Shown here one piece after another: positions 1 to 8,986 of a DNA stretch of 64,000 nucleotides. The stretch is from Oscillatoria sp. FACHB-1407 (lineage in GTDB: Bacteria > Cyanobacteriota > Cyanobacteriia > Elainellales > Elainellaceae). Every line of letters starts with the position of its first letter. Position 1 is the stretch's first letter. Where the stretch lies: NCBI RefSeq assembly GCF_014697545.1, contig NZ_JACJSA010000011.1, positions 186,001-250,000 of the forward strand, written 5' to 3'. The position numbers and the translations under genes were made by a program. The notes beneath the pieces were generated by a model that was not told the DNA's origin, searched no databases, and saw only the letters and a list, made by a program, of their open reading frames with translations.

Positions 1-669
1 GCCGGGATGAGCGAGAGATTTAGCAACACCTGATACGACGATGACCTTGTTGTACCTGCCATAAAAGGTTGGTGTCTCATTGCCATTCAGTTCAGCACCC
101 CGATAGATCTCGTCAGCGAGGAGATAAATGTCGTTCTCCTGGGCGATCGCCACCAGTTCTTGCATAACCGCTTCGCTAAAGACCTTTCCTGTCGGGTTGT
201 TGGGATTAGAGAAGGCGATCATTTTGGTTTGAGGTGTAAGCAAACGGCGCAACTCATCGAGGTCAAGTTGCCAACCATTTTCCTCCTGTAACGCGATCGT
301 CTTGACAGCGACACCCAGCGATCGCGCCAGTCCCCACAACTGCATAAAGTTAGGGATGACGAAAATCAGTTCATCCCCAGGCGATAAGAGGCTCCAGGCA
401 GCAACCAGGTTTGCTTCTGAAGAACCATGGGTAATGAGAATGTTATCGGGGCTAGACCCTGGATACCACTGGCTAACCGCTTGTCGCAGTTGCGGGCTCC
501 CTTCGGTGTACCCGTAGCCCAATGGCGTATCCAATAACTGGGCGATCGCCTCATCATCCAATAGTTCGCGTAGTGTGCAGGGATGAACTCCACTTTCGGT
601 CAGGTTATATTCCACCTGATTTTCATACAGCGATTGATTGCGCTCAAGTTGAAATATATCAAAGTCCAT
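1..669 (-). CDS. Class I/II PLP-dependent aminotransferase (3' end outside window)
   Basis: The first 223 residues of an aminotransferase read from an ATG at 669 and run off the window edge. Fold-type-I hallmarks are visible: NPNNPTGK near residues 155-162, DEIYRGAE shortly after, and a VVSGVAKS segment whose Lys217 is the probable Schiff-base lysine. It lies 12 bp downstream of the ornithine-cyclodeaminase-like gene on the same strand, so it should be the next gene of the amino-acid operon. It probably transaminates an amino acid imported by the neighbouring ABC transporter; the substrate cannot be read from sequence. The C-terminal small domain is not visible. Confidence 0.85.
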   Translation of the reverse strand, partial: MDFDIFQLERNQSLYENQVEYNLTESGVHPCTLRELLDDEAIAQLLDTPLGYGYTEGSPQLRQAVSQWYPGSSPDNILITHGSSEANLVAAWSLLSPGDELIFVIPNFMQLWGLARSLGVAVKTIALQEENGWQLDLDELRRLLTPQTKMIAFSNPNNPTGKVFSEAVMQELVAIAQENDIYLLADEIYRGAELNGNETPTFYGRYNKVIVVSGVAKSLAHPG

Positions 670-681
670 GGCTATAACCTA

Positions 682-1638
682 TCAACTGTGACCCATCGCC
701 GCTTGAAAGACGGCTTTCGCAATTTGAATATCCTGCACAGCAACTCCTGTCAGATCAACAACGGTAATCTGCGTGTCAGAGTTGCGGTGTAGTGTCGGAT
801 CGACAATGACTTGTCCCAGTTCTACCACCTGTGTTTCGTCAATGACTCCTGCGGCTAAGGCGTGATGCAGTTCCCCCCGTTCTCGGCATTGGCTGAGGCT
901 ATCTACGACAACCTGATCTGCTTTTTGCAACACATCGGGAGCTAGCTCATTCTTCTCTGGTGTATCTGATCCCATCGCTGTAATGTGGGTGCCCGGACGA
1001 ATCTGGGCGGCAGATAGAAGCGGTTGGCTGCTGGGCGTTGTGGTAATGATGAGATGACAAAGGGCAGCTACTTCGGCTGGATCACTTGTCGTTCTGACAA
1101 CATAGCCTCTCATCTCCATATCTGCTTTGTAAGCATCAAGTCGGGATGGAGTGCGTCCCCAGACGACTATATTGCGACACGAGATATGAGGTTGCAGATA
1201 CTGCACCTGCATTCTTGCCTGAATGCCCGTCCCTAAAACGCCGATCGCCTCTACCTGACGAGGTGCGAGATACTTAGCAGCGATCGCCCCAGCCATTGCT
1301 GTTCTGACGTTTGTTAAATATCCTTCATCCAACAAAATGCTTTTCAGAGTTCCTGTTTTTTGATCAAACAGCAACATTAAACCAGAGTTAGCAGGTAAAC
1401 CCTGATCAACATTTTCATAAAAACCAGATGCAACTTTAATGACGTAATAATCATCTCCAATGAGATAACCATATTTAATATGCACATCACCCGGAGGATG
1501 ATCGAATAGCAGTTCTCCAACCGGAGGAACGACAGCTTTTCCCTGAGAATAGGCAACGAAGCCATCTTCGATTAAACTCACCGGATCAAGCGTTTCGAGT
1601 ATTTGCTTAATGGTTGATAATTCGATAATTTTAGTCAA
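682..1638 (-). CDS. Ornithine cyclodeaminase / mu-crystallin family enzyme
   Basis: 318 residues, the usual length for this NAD(P)-dependent family, which includes ornithine cyclodeaminase, ketimine reductase, alanine dehydrogenase and EutC of hydroxyectoine utilisation. The Rossmann glycine motif GVLGTGIQARMQ is preceded by the conserved TAMAGAIAAKYLA segment. The gene sits between the permease pair and the aminotransferase in a same-strand operon. Pairing with a threonine-dehydratase-like gene and a polar-amino-acid ABC transporter resembles the eutB-eutC-ehu arrangement known from ectoine users, but no ectoine hydrolase (DoeA-type) or deacetylase is in view. A cyclodeaminase or imino-acid reductase role is equally possible. 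Confidence 0.85.
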   Translation of the reverse strand: MTKIIELSTIKQILETLDPVSLIEDGFVAYSQGKAVVPPVGELLFDHPPGDVHIKYGYLIGDDYYVIKVASGFYENVDQGLPANSGLMLLFDQKTGTLKSILLDEGYLTNVRTAMAGAIAAKYLAPRQVEAIGVLGTGIQARMQVQYLQPHISCRNIVVWGRTPSRLDAYKADMEMRGYVVRTTSDPAEVAALCHLIITTTPSSQPLLSAAQIRPGTHITAMGSDTPEKNELAPDVLQKADQVVVDSLSQCRERGELHHALAAGVIDETQVVELGQVIVDPTLHRNSDTQITVVDLTGVAVQDIQIAKAVFQAAMGHS

Positions 1639-1690
1639 CGTTCATGCTCCTTCGATGTCGTTATTTCAAGCAGGTTTTAAAGACTTAATG

Positions 1691-2371
1691 TTAAATATTG
1701 GGATAACGAAAGACACGGGATTCGATCAGAGTTGATACGTGGGTGATGACAGAAATGAGTAACAAGTACAGTAATCCAGCGGTCACAAGGGGCACAAATG
1801 GATCAAAGGTTTCTTTATAAATAATGTCTGCCGTTCCCAGCAAATCGAGAATAGTAATTGTACTCACAATAGAAGTTGTCTTGGTTAGAAATATCAGTTC
1901 CGTTGTGTAGGCTGGGAGAACAAGTCGGAGAGCGATCGGCATCCGAATGAGCCACAGAGTCTTGAGGGGACGTAGACCCAGGGCTGCACTCGCTTGTAGA
2001 TAATCTTGAGGAACAGCCCTTAACGCCCCACACAATAATTCTGCGGTAAACGCACCATGGTTGATGCTCAATGCTAACCAGGCACACCAATGGGCTTGTT
2101 TAAAGACCACCCACAGCAAGCTCGATCGCACTATCTCTAATTGAGCGATGCCGTAGTAGATGAAGTACAACACGACTAACCCTGGAATGCTACGAAAAAT
2201 AGCTCGATACGACTCAGAAATAGAGCGTAAAAGACGGCAATCGGCTATACCAGCTAATGCCATTGCAGCACCAACACACACTCCTCCCAGTGCAGATAAA
2301 ACGAGTAATTCAATCGTTACCCAAAAACCAGCTAACAAGCGTGGCAAGAGGTGAAACAAGGTATCAAGCAT
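1691..2371 (-). CDS. Polar amino acid ABC transporter permease (HisM/GlnP family), second subunit
   Basis: 226 residues with several hydrophobic helices and the EAA-like loop near SAALGLRPLKTLWLIRMP, typical of inner-membrane permeases of the His/Gln/Arg family. The ATG lies inside the end of the preceding permease gene (8-bp overlap), which implies translational coupling and a heterodimeric channel. The substrate-binding lipoprotein is encoded two genes upstream. No ATPase subunit is visible in the operon; it may lie beyond the window start or be shared. Confidence 0.87.
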   Translation of the reverse strand: MLDTLFHLLPRLLAGFWVTIELLVLSALGGVCVGAAMALAGIADCRLLRSISESYRAIFRSIPGLVVLYFIYYGIAQLEIVRSSLLWVVFKQAHWCAWLALSINHGAFTAELLCGALRAVPQDYLQASAALGLRPLKTLWLIRMPIALRLVLPAYTTELIFLTKTTSIVSTITILDLLGTADIIYKETFDPFVPLVTAGLLYLLLISVITHVSTLIESRVFRYPNI

Positions 2372-3119
2372 GATGAACTAGGTTTCTTTTGGAATTACGG
2401 AACTGGCTCTGTTCACTCAAAACTCCGCGATCGACCCAGCGACGAATCAGTTTCATTCCATAACTGGAGAGTACTTTCAGTCCGAGGTAAGCCATCGCCA
2501 CAAATCCGTAAAACAACGTGGACTGCTGGCTGGATGCACCTGCTAAGCCTGCCACTCGAACGAGATCGTCTAACCCCAGCACGGACACCAGAGCCGTTGA
2601 CTGTAAGTTGCCGACCCACAAGTTGTCTAGACCAGGAAGTGCCAGTCGTAAGGCTTGGGGCAGAATAACGACAGGAAACACCGTTCGTTGAGAAAATCCT
2701 AACGCTCTAGCCGCTTCCCATTGCCCCGTGGGAACCGCTTGAATTGCCCCACGAATAACATCGATCGCGTAGGCTCCTGTCACCAATCCCAATGCGATCA
2801 CACCGGATGTGAATGCATTAAATTCAACGTATCTTTTGAACCCAAAGGGTGAAAGAATCAATCGAATGAATTGCGACCCTCCAAAGAAGATCAATGTAAT
2901 GACTAATAAGTCCGGGAATGAGCAGAAAATCAATCGATAGAATTTAACACCCGCTACCAGGACTCGATTACGGGATAGACGGGCGATCGCCCCCCCTAAA
3001 CCAATTGCAATTCCCAGTAGGTAAGACAGAACGGCAAGTTGGCAAGTCACACCAATTCCCCGCACCAATTCATCTCCCCATCCCGTATCGCCCCAGGCAA
3101 ACAGTTCCAAATTCAACAT
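2364..3119 (-). CDS. Polar amino acid ABC transporter permease (HisM/GlnP family), first subunit
   Basis: 251 residues from the ATG at 3119; a longer frame would need a TTG at 3125. It carries the conserved cytoplasmic EAA-type loop (WEAARALGFSQRTVFPVVI) and multiple membrane helices. It overlaps the second permease by 8 bp, and the stop of the upstream threonine-dehydratase-like gene is 29 bp away. Together with the second permease and the lipoprotein at 4166-4981 it forms an incomplete amino-acid importer, missing an ATPase within the window. Confidence 0.87.
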   Translation of the reverse strand: MLNLELFAWGDTGWGDELVRGIGVTCQLAVLSYLLGIAIGLGGAIARLSRNRVLVAGVKFYRLIFCSFPDLLVITLIFFGGSQFIRLILSPFGFKRYVEFNAFTSGVIALGLVTGAYAIDVIRGAIQAVPTGQWEAARALGFSQRTVFPVVILPQALRLALPGLDNLWVGNLQSTALVSVLGLDDLVRVAGLAGASSQQSTLFYGFVAMAYLGLKVLSSYGMKLIRRWVDRGVLSEQSQFRNSKRNLVHHA

Positions 3120-3148
3120 AGTCAAAGAATCCAGGGTTGGAGAATGGA

Positions 3149-4102
3149 TTACAAAATTCCTTTCAGTTTTGCCAGATCAATATTTGCACCGCACAAGACG
3201 ACTGCAACGGTTTGATGCTGAAATGCCTCGCTCGCTTGCAGTAGAGCCGCTATTGCTACAGCCGCTGCCCCTTCAATGAGTTGATGATGAGTTTCCATAA
3301 ACAATCGCATCGCTGCGCTAATTTCTGCTTCTGTCACTAGCACAAATTGATCGACCAGTGTTCGACAAAACTCAAAGGTAATCGCTCCTGGCTCAATCCC
3401 ACCTGCTGTTCCATCCGATAAGGTTGGCAGCACGGGTAAATCGAGAATTTGGTTAGCTTTGACAGATTCCGCCATAACAGGGGAGTTTTGCGGCAGACAG
3501 CCGATGATCTGGATACGAGGAGACATGGCTTTGAGAAAACCGGCTATCCCTGAAATTAATCCACCTCCACCCACTGAAACGAATACAGCATCCATTTGCT
3601 CTAACTGGTTTATGAGCTCAACGGCGATCGTGCCCTGACCTGCAATGACCTGCAAATCGTTATAAGGAGAGATATAAACCATGCCATTTTGGTCGGCATA
3701 CTCGCGTGCATATCCCTCGGTTAGTGCAGCATCGTCACCCTGAAATCGGACTTCTGCTCCTAACCGACGGATGGCTTCAACCTTGGTTGGAGATGCCGTT
3801 TGTGGAACAAAAACGATGCCACTACCTTGAACTTGACGTAAGGCAAATGCGGTTGCTGCACCATGATTGCCAGAAGACGCAACAACAATGCCTTGCGATC
3901 GCTGCTCGGCTGACAACGAAAGCAATTTATTCGTTGCTCCGCGTACCTTAAATGATCCTGTGTACTGCAAATTTTCGAGTTTGAAAAACACAGAACAGTT
4001 TGTCATCTGCGAGAAGATGGGAGACTGTTCTAGGAACGTTTGACGCACATAGGGTCGGATTCGCTGCTCCGCCAGCAAAATCTCTGTCTTCAAGTCAGTC
4101 AT
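3149..4102 (-). CDS. Threonine/serine dehydratase-like PLP enzyme (fold type II)
   Basis: 317 residues, the size of catabolic threonine dehydratase, serine racemase or EutB rather than of biosynthetic IlvA, whose regulatory ACT-like C-terminus is absent. The PLP-lysine motif is YTGSFKVRGA near residue 50, followed by SSGNHGAA for substrate carboxylate binding and the phosphate-binding loop SVGGGGLISG. The expected reaction is deamination or racemisation of a hydroxy-amino acid, or hydroxyectoine breakdown if EutB-like. It lies between the binding-protein gene and the permease genes of the transporter, which ties it to the imported amino acid. Confidence 0.87.
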   Translation of the reverse strand: MTDLKTEILLAEQRIRPYVRQTFLEQSPIFSQMTNCSVFFKLENLQYTGSFKVRGATNKLLSLSAEQRSQGIVVASSGNHGAATAFALRQVQGSGIVFVPQTASPTKVEAIRRLGAEVRFQGDDAALTEGYAREYADQNGMVYISPYNDLQVIAGQGTIAVELINQLEQMDAVFVSVGGGGLISGIAGFLKAMSPRIQIIGCLPQNSPVMAESVKANQILDLPVLPTLSDGTAGGIEPGAITFEFCRTLVDQFVLVTEAEISAAMRLFMETHHQLIEGAAAVAIAALLQASEAFQHQTVAVVLCGANIDLAKLKGIL

Positions 4103-4165
4103 AGTTTAGGGTGTTTTGTTGAACTATAGCGATTTCAAACTATTTGTAAGGAGCTGAAATACGCA

Positions 4166-4981
4166 CTATTTTGCACCAATGTAGAAGGGAAAATACTTGT
4201 TGTTAATTTCTTGAAAGGTGCCATCGGTATAGAGTTCATCAATAGCCTGATTGAGGCGATCGGCTAGGGCTTGATCGTCTTTGCGAACGGCAATTCCAGC
4301 CCCCTCACCAAAGATGGGTTCTTTCAATTCTTCGCCGACAAAGTGATAATCTTCACCACCCTCCGCATCCAGGATGCCTTGCATGGATAACTTCGTGTCA
4401 AAAGCGGCATCACAGCGTCCGGCAAAAAAGTCAGTCCTCAAGGTCTGCGTGTCGTCATATTGCAACAGTTGTGCCTGTGGAGAAGTTTGCTCAATCCACG
4501 GATTGCCAATCGAGTTCTTAAACACACAGATGGTTTTATCGGCTAGCCCTGCTTCTGTTAACTCAAACGTGACATCTTTGGGCGCAATGAAGGCATAGCC
4601 CGATTTATAGTAGGGCTGTGTAAACAGGACTTGTTGCCTGCGCTCGTCGTTGATGGACATGGAGGAGATGATCACATCGTACTTACCCGCGTTGAGACTG
4701 GGAATAATCGTAGGCCATTCATTAACGACGAACTCGCACTTCACCTGCATCTTCTCACACAGGGCATTGGCGATATCAATGTCAAACCCGCTCAACGTTC
4801 CATCGGGATTCTGCTGGCTAAAGGGTGGATAATCACCTTCGCTCCCCACTCGTAGCACTTCGGATGGCTCACTTGTAGCTTCAGTCGGTGTTTCGGTCGT
4901 TGCTTGTGGCGTGCTAGCACAGCCTAACAAAGTGGCGATCGCCAATGAAGCTGAAAAACCAACAACAATTCGTCTTTTCAT
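4166..4981 (-). CDS. Amino acid ABC transporter substrate-binding lipoprotein (family 3)
   Basis: 271 residues. The N-terminal signal peptide ends in a lipobox (TLLGC, Cys about residue 21), so the mature protein should be a lipid-anchored periplasmic receptor. The family-3 solute-binding pattern is clear: LRVGSEGDYPPFS, GFDIDIANALCEKM, and IISSMSINDERRQQVLFTQPY. The ATG at 4981 has a strong AGGAGA ribosome-binding site about 8 bp upstream. Its partners are the permeases at 1691-3119. Binding proteins of this type recognise His, Arg, Orn, Gln, cystine or ectoine; the ligand here is unknown. Confidence 0.9.
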   Translation of the reverse strand: MKRRIVVGFSASLAIATLLGCASTPQATTETPTEATSEPSEVLRVGSEGDYPPFSQQNPDGTLSGFDIDIANALCEKMQVKCEFVVNEWPTIIPSLNAGKYDVIISSMSINDERRQQVLFTQPYYKSGYAFIAPKDVTFELTEAGLADKTICVFKNSIGNPWIEQTSPQAQLLQYDDTQTLRTDFFAGRCDAAFDTKLSMQGILDAEGGEDYHFVGEELKEPIFGEGAGIAVRKDDQALADRLNQAIDELYTDGTFQEINNKYFPFYIGAK

Positions 4982-5035
4982 GGTTTGATCTCCTGTGAAA
5001 ATGATTTGAATTGGACAAAAACTCTAAAAACCAGG

Positions 5036-6511
5036 TCAGTCACCTAAACCTGCATACTGACAAACAAGCTCTACTGATTTAACGAGAGCTTTGACGGCTA
5101 ACCGCGCATACTCTTCAATCAATTCACCTTGCCGGTTGAGCAAGCCCAACCCAGGACCGAGAAACATATTGCCGCTGTAAATCGTGGCAGGTGAAACGCC
5201 CATGGCAGAGATGGCGAGATCGATCGCATTGGTGTTGGCGTACAAGTCTTCGATGGTGAAGAGGGGAATGCCAAACTCGCCTTCATCCCAGGTTTGCTCA
5301 TAGTTTAATTCTGTGCCACCCATATGATAGGACTTTGTGATGATTAACTTATCCCGAAAGCGAGTCGGCTTCATCTCAGCGAATTCCTCCACAATGATCT
5401 GGTGATAGCGATCGATGGGATCTGTGACTCGTTCTGGGGTGTCTCGCAGCGTTTTAAGAAAAGCAGTCAAGCCCACCACCGCATCTCGTCCTGGATCTGC
5501 GATCGAATAAACCGCTTTGCTATGGGAGGACACTTCCCCAAAGCGATGTCCTCCTAGTCCCAGAGCTTTGCGGATAGTGACCATGGATTCCTCAGTGCCA
5601 ACAATTAACCCGGCAATGGGCGATCGCCCCGCTTTGTCCATGCTCCACATCATCACATCAGCATTGATTTGCTCCGGAGACAACCCGATCCCCGGTAGAC
5701 AACTGGCAGCATCCACGATAAATGGCACGTCATACGACCGAGCGAGTTTACCCATTTCTTTAAACAAAACGGGAACTCCATTGGCATCGTGGGTTCCGTG
5801 CCCATAACCCGGTGTGTCGTAGCCGACGATGTGAAAGCCTGTCAACATTGAAACGTGGCGATCGCAAGCAATGCGGATATTCTCTAACGTTCCGTCTACA
5901 TCAGTGCGTGTCATCAATGGGATCACATTTTGCTTAACGCCGTGCACTTCGTACGTTGTTCCGGCATAGCGAACAAAGACAGAATCTAAGTTGTTCAAAC
6001 TCTTGCCTTCGACGCCCAGTTCGCCCCCGGTCACGGTGCGATCGATCGACAGGTTTTTGTACCGCGGTGGAAACGCCCGCCCGTAGCCTGCGCCCCATTC
6101 GTAGTCTTCACCGTAGGGGCAAATCACTCGCCCCCGATAGGCATCTCCTTTTCGCATCATGGGAGGCGCACAAAGCGTGTCAAACGCAACTCGCAGGCTC
6201 GCTTCACAGGTATTGGTAACGGCTGCATCGTAAGCGTCGCCATACATATCTTTCACCACTTCCCGCAGTTCATCCTCTACTTTGCGAAGCGGCAGAATGG
6301 GTTTGTGGTTTGCCTCAACGATCGCGTCTAACACATAGTCGGGCAAGTTGGCTGGACAGGATGATGCACCGGAATACAACCCTAATTGACCTTGCAACTT
6401 AGGTAAGCCTAATGCTTCTCCAATTTGGACAGCATCGCTGAGAATAGCTGGAATTTTCTCGTAGATGTCTTGATACCACTGATATTTATACTTTTTCCGA
6501 GTGAGGTTCAT
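5036..6511 (-). CDS. Fold-type-I PLP-dependent enzyme of unknown reaction
   Basis: About 491 residues from the ATG at 6511 (the frame extends to a TTG at 6529). It looks like a cysteine-desulfurase/SelA-type fold-I enzyme: FIVDAASCLPG supplies the Asp that contacts the PLP ring nitrogen, and WSMDKAGRSP supplies the probable Schiff-base lysine, followed by a GLIVG turn. The N-terminal LYSGASSCPANLP segment and the very long C-terminal part do not match any aminotransferase I can name. It is the first gene of the amino-acid operon and diverges from the YheO-type regulator, so it probably catalyses the signature step of the pathway. Confidence 0.75.
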   Translation of the reverse strand: MNLTRKKYKYQWYQDIYEKIPAILSDAVQIGEALGLPKLQGQLGLYSGASSCPANLPDYVLDAIVEANHKPILPLRKVEDELREVVKDMYGDAYDAAVTNTCEASLRVAFDTLCAPPMMRKGDAYRGRVICPYGEDYEWGAGYGRAFPPRYKNLSIDRTVTGGELGVEGKSLNNLDSVFVRYAGTTYEVHGVKQNVIPLMTRTDVDGTLENIRIACDRHVSMLTGFHIVGYDTPGYGHGTHDANGVPVLFKEMGKLARSYDVPFIVDAASCLPGIGLSPEQINADVMMWSMDKAGRSPIAGLIVGTEESMVTIRKALGLGGHRFGEVSSHSKAVYSIADPGRDAVVGLTAFLKTLRDTPERVTDPIDRYHQIIVEEFAEMKPTRFRDKLIITKSYHMGGTELNYEQTWDEGEFGIPLFTIEDLYANTNAIDLAISAMGVSPATIYSGNMFLGPGLGLLNRQGELIEEYARLAVKALVKSVELVCQYAGLGD

Positions 6512-6688
6512 TGTTTTCTGAGTTCTCAAGTGGGGTTGAATGCGTGTCGTCCGATCTCACCTGAACATCGCCATCTCATCGCAGTTGTCCAGCGATCGCC
6601 TGTTGGTGGAGGTGTCGCAATCAGGTAGCCATAGGGCTAGTGGTAGTCGTGACTATCGTTAAAACCCATGGATTAAAGCAAGCTGAAG

Positions 6689-6709
6689 ATTTGGAATATC
6701 AGTCCAAAT
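6689..6709. promoter_or_regulatory. Inverted repeat in divergent promoter region (candidate operator)
   Basis: A perfect 7-bp inverted repeat with a 7-bp spacer (ATTTGGA-N7-TCCAAAT). It lies between the operon start at 6511 and the regulator start at 6892. The dyad suits a dimeric HTH regulator; the YheO/DauR-type protein encoded alongside is the obvious candidate. This assignment is inference. Confidence 0.4.
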
Positions 6710-6808
6710 TTAGACTTCCAGTTTAATCTAAACTACACTAACTGCTTTAGCAACGCAAGCCCAAAATAGTTAAAAATCAATACAGATAGCCGTTATACTG
6801 ATATAGAT

Positions 6809-6827
6809 TCTAGATACACAATCTAGA
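6809..6827. promoter_or_regulatory. Second inverted repeat upstream of the regulator gene
   Basis: A perfect 7-bp inverted repeat with a 5-bp spacer (TCTAGAT-N5-ATCTAGA) starts 83 bp before the regulator start, close to AT-rich TATACT and TATAGAT hexamers that could serve as -10 elements. It may be an autoregulatory operator or a start-site-proximal dyad. The 362-bp gap 6530-6891 holds nothing else I can identify. Confidence 0.35.
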
Positions 6828-6891
6828 TTTATAGTCTGTTATTGGATTTACCGTTTATACTTACTTCAACCAGGACGCTTAAACTCAGATT

Positions 6892-7542
6892 GTGTTTGAG
6901 GAACATCAACTCCCCCAAGTATTTGCTCTACTCGCCCGAATCGCGAAGGCTGTTGTTTCCACCGTTGGGTCTAATTGTGAGGTCGTGATCCACGATTTGC
7001 GCCATCCTGAACACAGTGTTGTTGCCATCAGTGGAAATTTAACGGGGCGATCGATTGGTGCCCCGGTGCCTGACCCAGAACTACTTCCGGAAAATGTCGT
7101 GCGGTTTAGCGATGATGATCTGTGCTACAACACCCGCACACCAAACGGAAAACAGTTCTTCTCTTCAACGGTTTGGGTGCGAGATGCAACCGGGCAGATC
7201 GTTGGGGCACTCTGCATCAACATGGACTTTAGCAATATTCAACAAGCCAGAGATTTACTCAATCGCCTGTTAGCCAGTTCTGAGGTGTCCTCCCCTCAGC
7301 GAGAGTTAGAAACCTTTGCCACATCACCGGAAGATTTTATCTTGATTGCCCTGCGGGATGCTGTCAAAGAACTGGGAAAACCAATTCACCATCTGGAGCG
7401 GCAAGATAAGGTAGGTCTGGTTCAAACGCTCGATAAAGCTGGGGTTTTTAGTTTTCGACAAGCCGTAGATATCATTTCACAAGAGCTAGGAATATCTCGT
7501 TCCAGCCTCTATAACTATCTCAAGGATGTCCGTAGTAGTTGA
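6892..7542 (+). CDS. YheO/DauR-type transcriptional regulator (PAS-like domain plus HTH)
   Basis: 216 residues starting at a GTG. The N-terminal part (about 10-120) carries the YheO-like PAS pattern: GSNCEVVIHDLRHPEHSVVAI, then LTGRSIGAPVPDP, and GALCINMDFS at the end of the sensor domain. The C-terminal part (about 150-216) is an HTH of the same family, with GVFSFRQAVDIISQELGISR and SSLYNYLKDV. Studied relatives include DauR, which controls D-arginine catabolism in Pseudomonas. Divergent placement against the amino-acid operon suggests it senses the imported amino acid or a derivative. Confidence 0.85.
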   Translation: MFEEHQLPQVFALLARIAKAVVSTVGSNCEVVIHDLRHPEHSVVAISGNLTGRSIGAPVPDPELLPENVVRFSDDDLCYNTRTPNGKQFFSSTVWVRDATGQIVGALCINMDFSNIQQARDLLNRLLASSEVSSPQRELETFATSPEDFILIALRDAVKELGKPIHHLERQDKVGLVQTLDKAGVFSFRQAVDIISQELGISRSSLYNYLKDVRSS

Positions 7543-7576
7543 AGGGGTGCTTATAAGAGTGCGACTGGAGGGGCGA

Positions 7577-8629
7577 ATGGTTGACCTGAAGCAACGGTTG
7601 CTTGAAATACTCTATCGTTTGGGCAACGAGGGCGATTATGTAGGGGTTGCGATCGCGATAAATCCAGATACCTCACCAGCAGCAGTTTGGCTTCCGTCCT
7701 GGCAGCCCAGCGAACCCATCTTCCTCGCCTACAGCATTACCAAGACGTTTACAGCGGCTCTGCTGCTCCTGCTGCAAGAAGAGGGGCGGTTGTCTCTGCA
7801 CGATCCCTTAGCACGCTGGCTCCCGGCGATTACTCAAAGCGATCGCATTTCTCTGACGCAACTCCTGAACCACACATCCGGTATCCCGGATTACGGTGCA
7901 TTGCAGACCTATCAGGATGGCGTGCGCTCCTCTCCATCAATTCCCTGGTCATTTGAACAGTTTGCGGCTGCCACGTTTGATCAGGGTCTGAGTTTTGCCC
8001 CCGGAACCCGTTGGGCTTACTCCAATCCCGGCTATATGCTCCTCAAACACATTGCCGAAGCAGTTACTGGCGAATCCTACGCTCAACTCATTGCCGATCG
8101 CATTGCGCAACCGTTGGGGTTACACCAAACATTTGTCCCGCAGTCTGTGGCAGACTTATCCTCCCTCGCACCTGCCCTATCGTATGACCTGACGAGCGAT
8201 CGCCATCCTAAGGATGTCCGTCACGCTTATCACCCTGGTTGGGTGTCTCATGGTGTCGTAGCCTCCACACCTTCTGACATTGTGCTGTTTCTCCATCAGT
8301 TGTTTGGTGGTCGTCTGCTTCCCCAGCAGTGTTTGGAGGAAATGACGGCTCTTGTACCAGTACCGCTACCTCGTCCCACCCAATCACCCGCATCAGCCCC
8401 GCCACGCTGGGTGCAACCGGGTTATGGGTTGGGGCTTATGGGCGATTCAGCATCCCCCTGGGGACTTATATTAGGGCACAACGGTGGAGGTCCAGGATAC
8501 AGTACCAGTGTTTTTCACGCTCCAGAATTGGGTGGAATATCGGTTTGTGCGATGGGGGCGATCGAGGCAAGATTTCAGGCTGAGGAGGTCGTGTTTGCGG
8601 TTTTCGACTCCCTTAAAGCTGATTCATAA
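7577..8629 (+). CDS. Serine beta-lactamase-fold hydrolase (class C / D-aminopeptidase-like)
   Basis: 350 residues from the ATG at 7577, which has a GGAGG ribosome-binding site 5-9 bp upstream. An in-frame ATG at 7526 overlaps the regulator gene but lacks a spaced site. The three active-site motifs of the penicillin-recognising fold are present: S53-x-x-K56 (SITK), Y148-S-N, and H301-N-G in place of KTG. No signal peptide is visible, so it may act in the cytoplasm, as D-aminopeptidases and esterases of this family can. It is co-oriented with the regulator, suggesting hydrolysis of a peptide or amide that feeds the operon. A true beta-lactamase role is unlikely without an export signal. Confidence 0.82.
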   Translation: MVDLKQRLLEILYRLGNEGDYVGVAIAINPDTSPAAVWLPSWQPSEPIFLAYSITKTFTAALLLLLQEEGRLSLHDPLARWLPAITQSDRISLTQLLNHTSGIPDYGALQTYQDGVRSSPSIPWSFEQFAAATFDQGLSFAPGTRWAYSNPGYMLLKHIAEAVTGESYAQLIADRIAQPLGLHQTFVPQSVADLSSLAPALSYDLTSDRHPKDVRHAYHPGWVSHGVVASTPSDIVLFLHQLFGGRLLPQQCLEEMTALVPVPLPRPTQSPASAPPRWVQPGYGLGLMGDSASPWGLILGHNGGGPGYSTSVFHAPELGGISVCAMGAIEARFQAEEVVFAVFDSLKADS

Positions 8630-8734
8630 AATCATTCACCCCATCTTAAACGTGAATTTGCATAAAACTGAGGGTTTGTCGCTGAGATATCAATAGAGGT
8701 TTGCATCAATTTTTGAAACCCTGTAGAGTTCCAC

Positions 8735-8986
8735 ATGAATCAAACAGGATTAGATGAATTCGATGAAAAGCTACGGCAACTCGCAGTTTCGGCACAACAA
8801 CATCCTCCCCTGACGGCAGGACGGCAAGTGGCACTGCGATCGCTCGTGCAAGAAGTTCTCTGCTCTGGTCGGCTATGCCATCCACAGCGAGGCAAGTTTT
8901 CAGGGTCTTATCAAGATATTTATGATGAGGCACTTCAGGAACACTCGATGGAGCGGAGGCGAGTCAGGAAGCTTCCCCAGCATTAG
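8735..8986 (+). pseudogene. Truncated sigma-70-family sigma factor, N-terminal fragment
   Basis: The first 70 or so residues (MNQTGLDEFDEKLRQLA through SGRLCHPQRGKFSGSYQDIY) match my recollection of the conserved N-terminus of a cyanobacterial sigma-70-family protein. The frame then leaves homology exactly where a dispersed repeat begins at 8947, adds RRRVRKLPQH and stops. All of the sigma2 and sigma4 DNA-contact regions are gone, so no working sigma factor can be made. The product would be an 83-residue stub. Confidence in the family assignment is moderate because only the N-terminus remains. Confidence 0.6.

Noticed and set aside
7526-7576. Upstream start for the serine hydrolase
   Set aside because: It overlaps the regulator gene, has no spaced ribosome-binding site and adds an unconserved leader.
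7577-8629. True antibiotic-resistance beta-lactamase
   Set aside because: There is no signal peptide and the third motif is HNG; a peptidase or esterase of the same fold is more likely.
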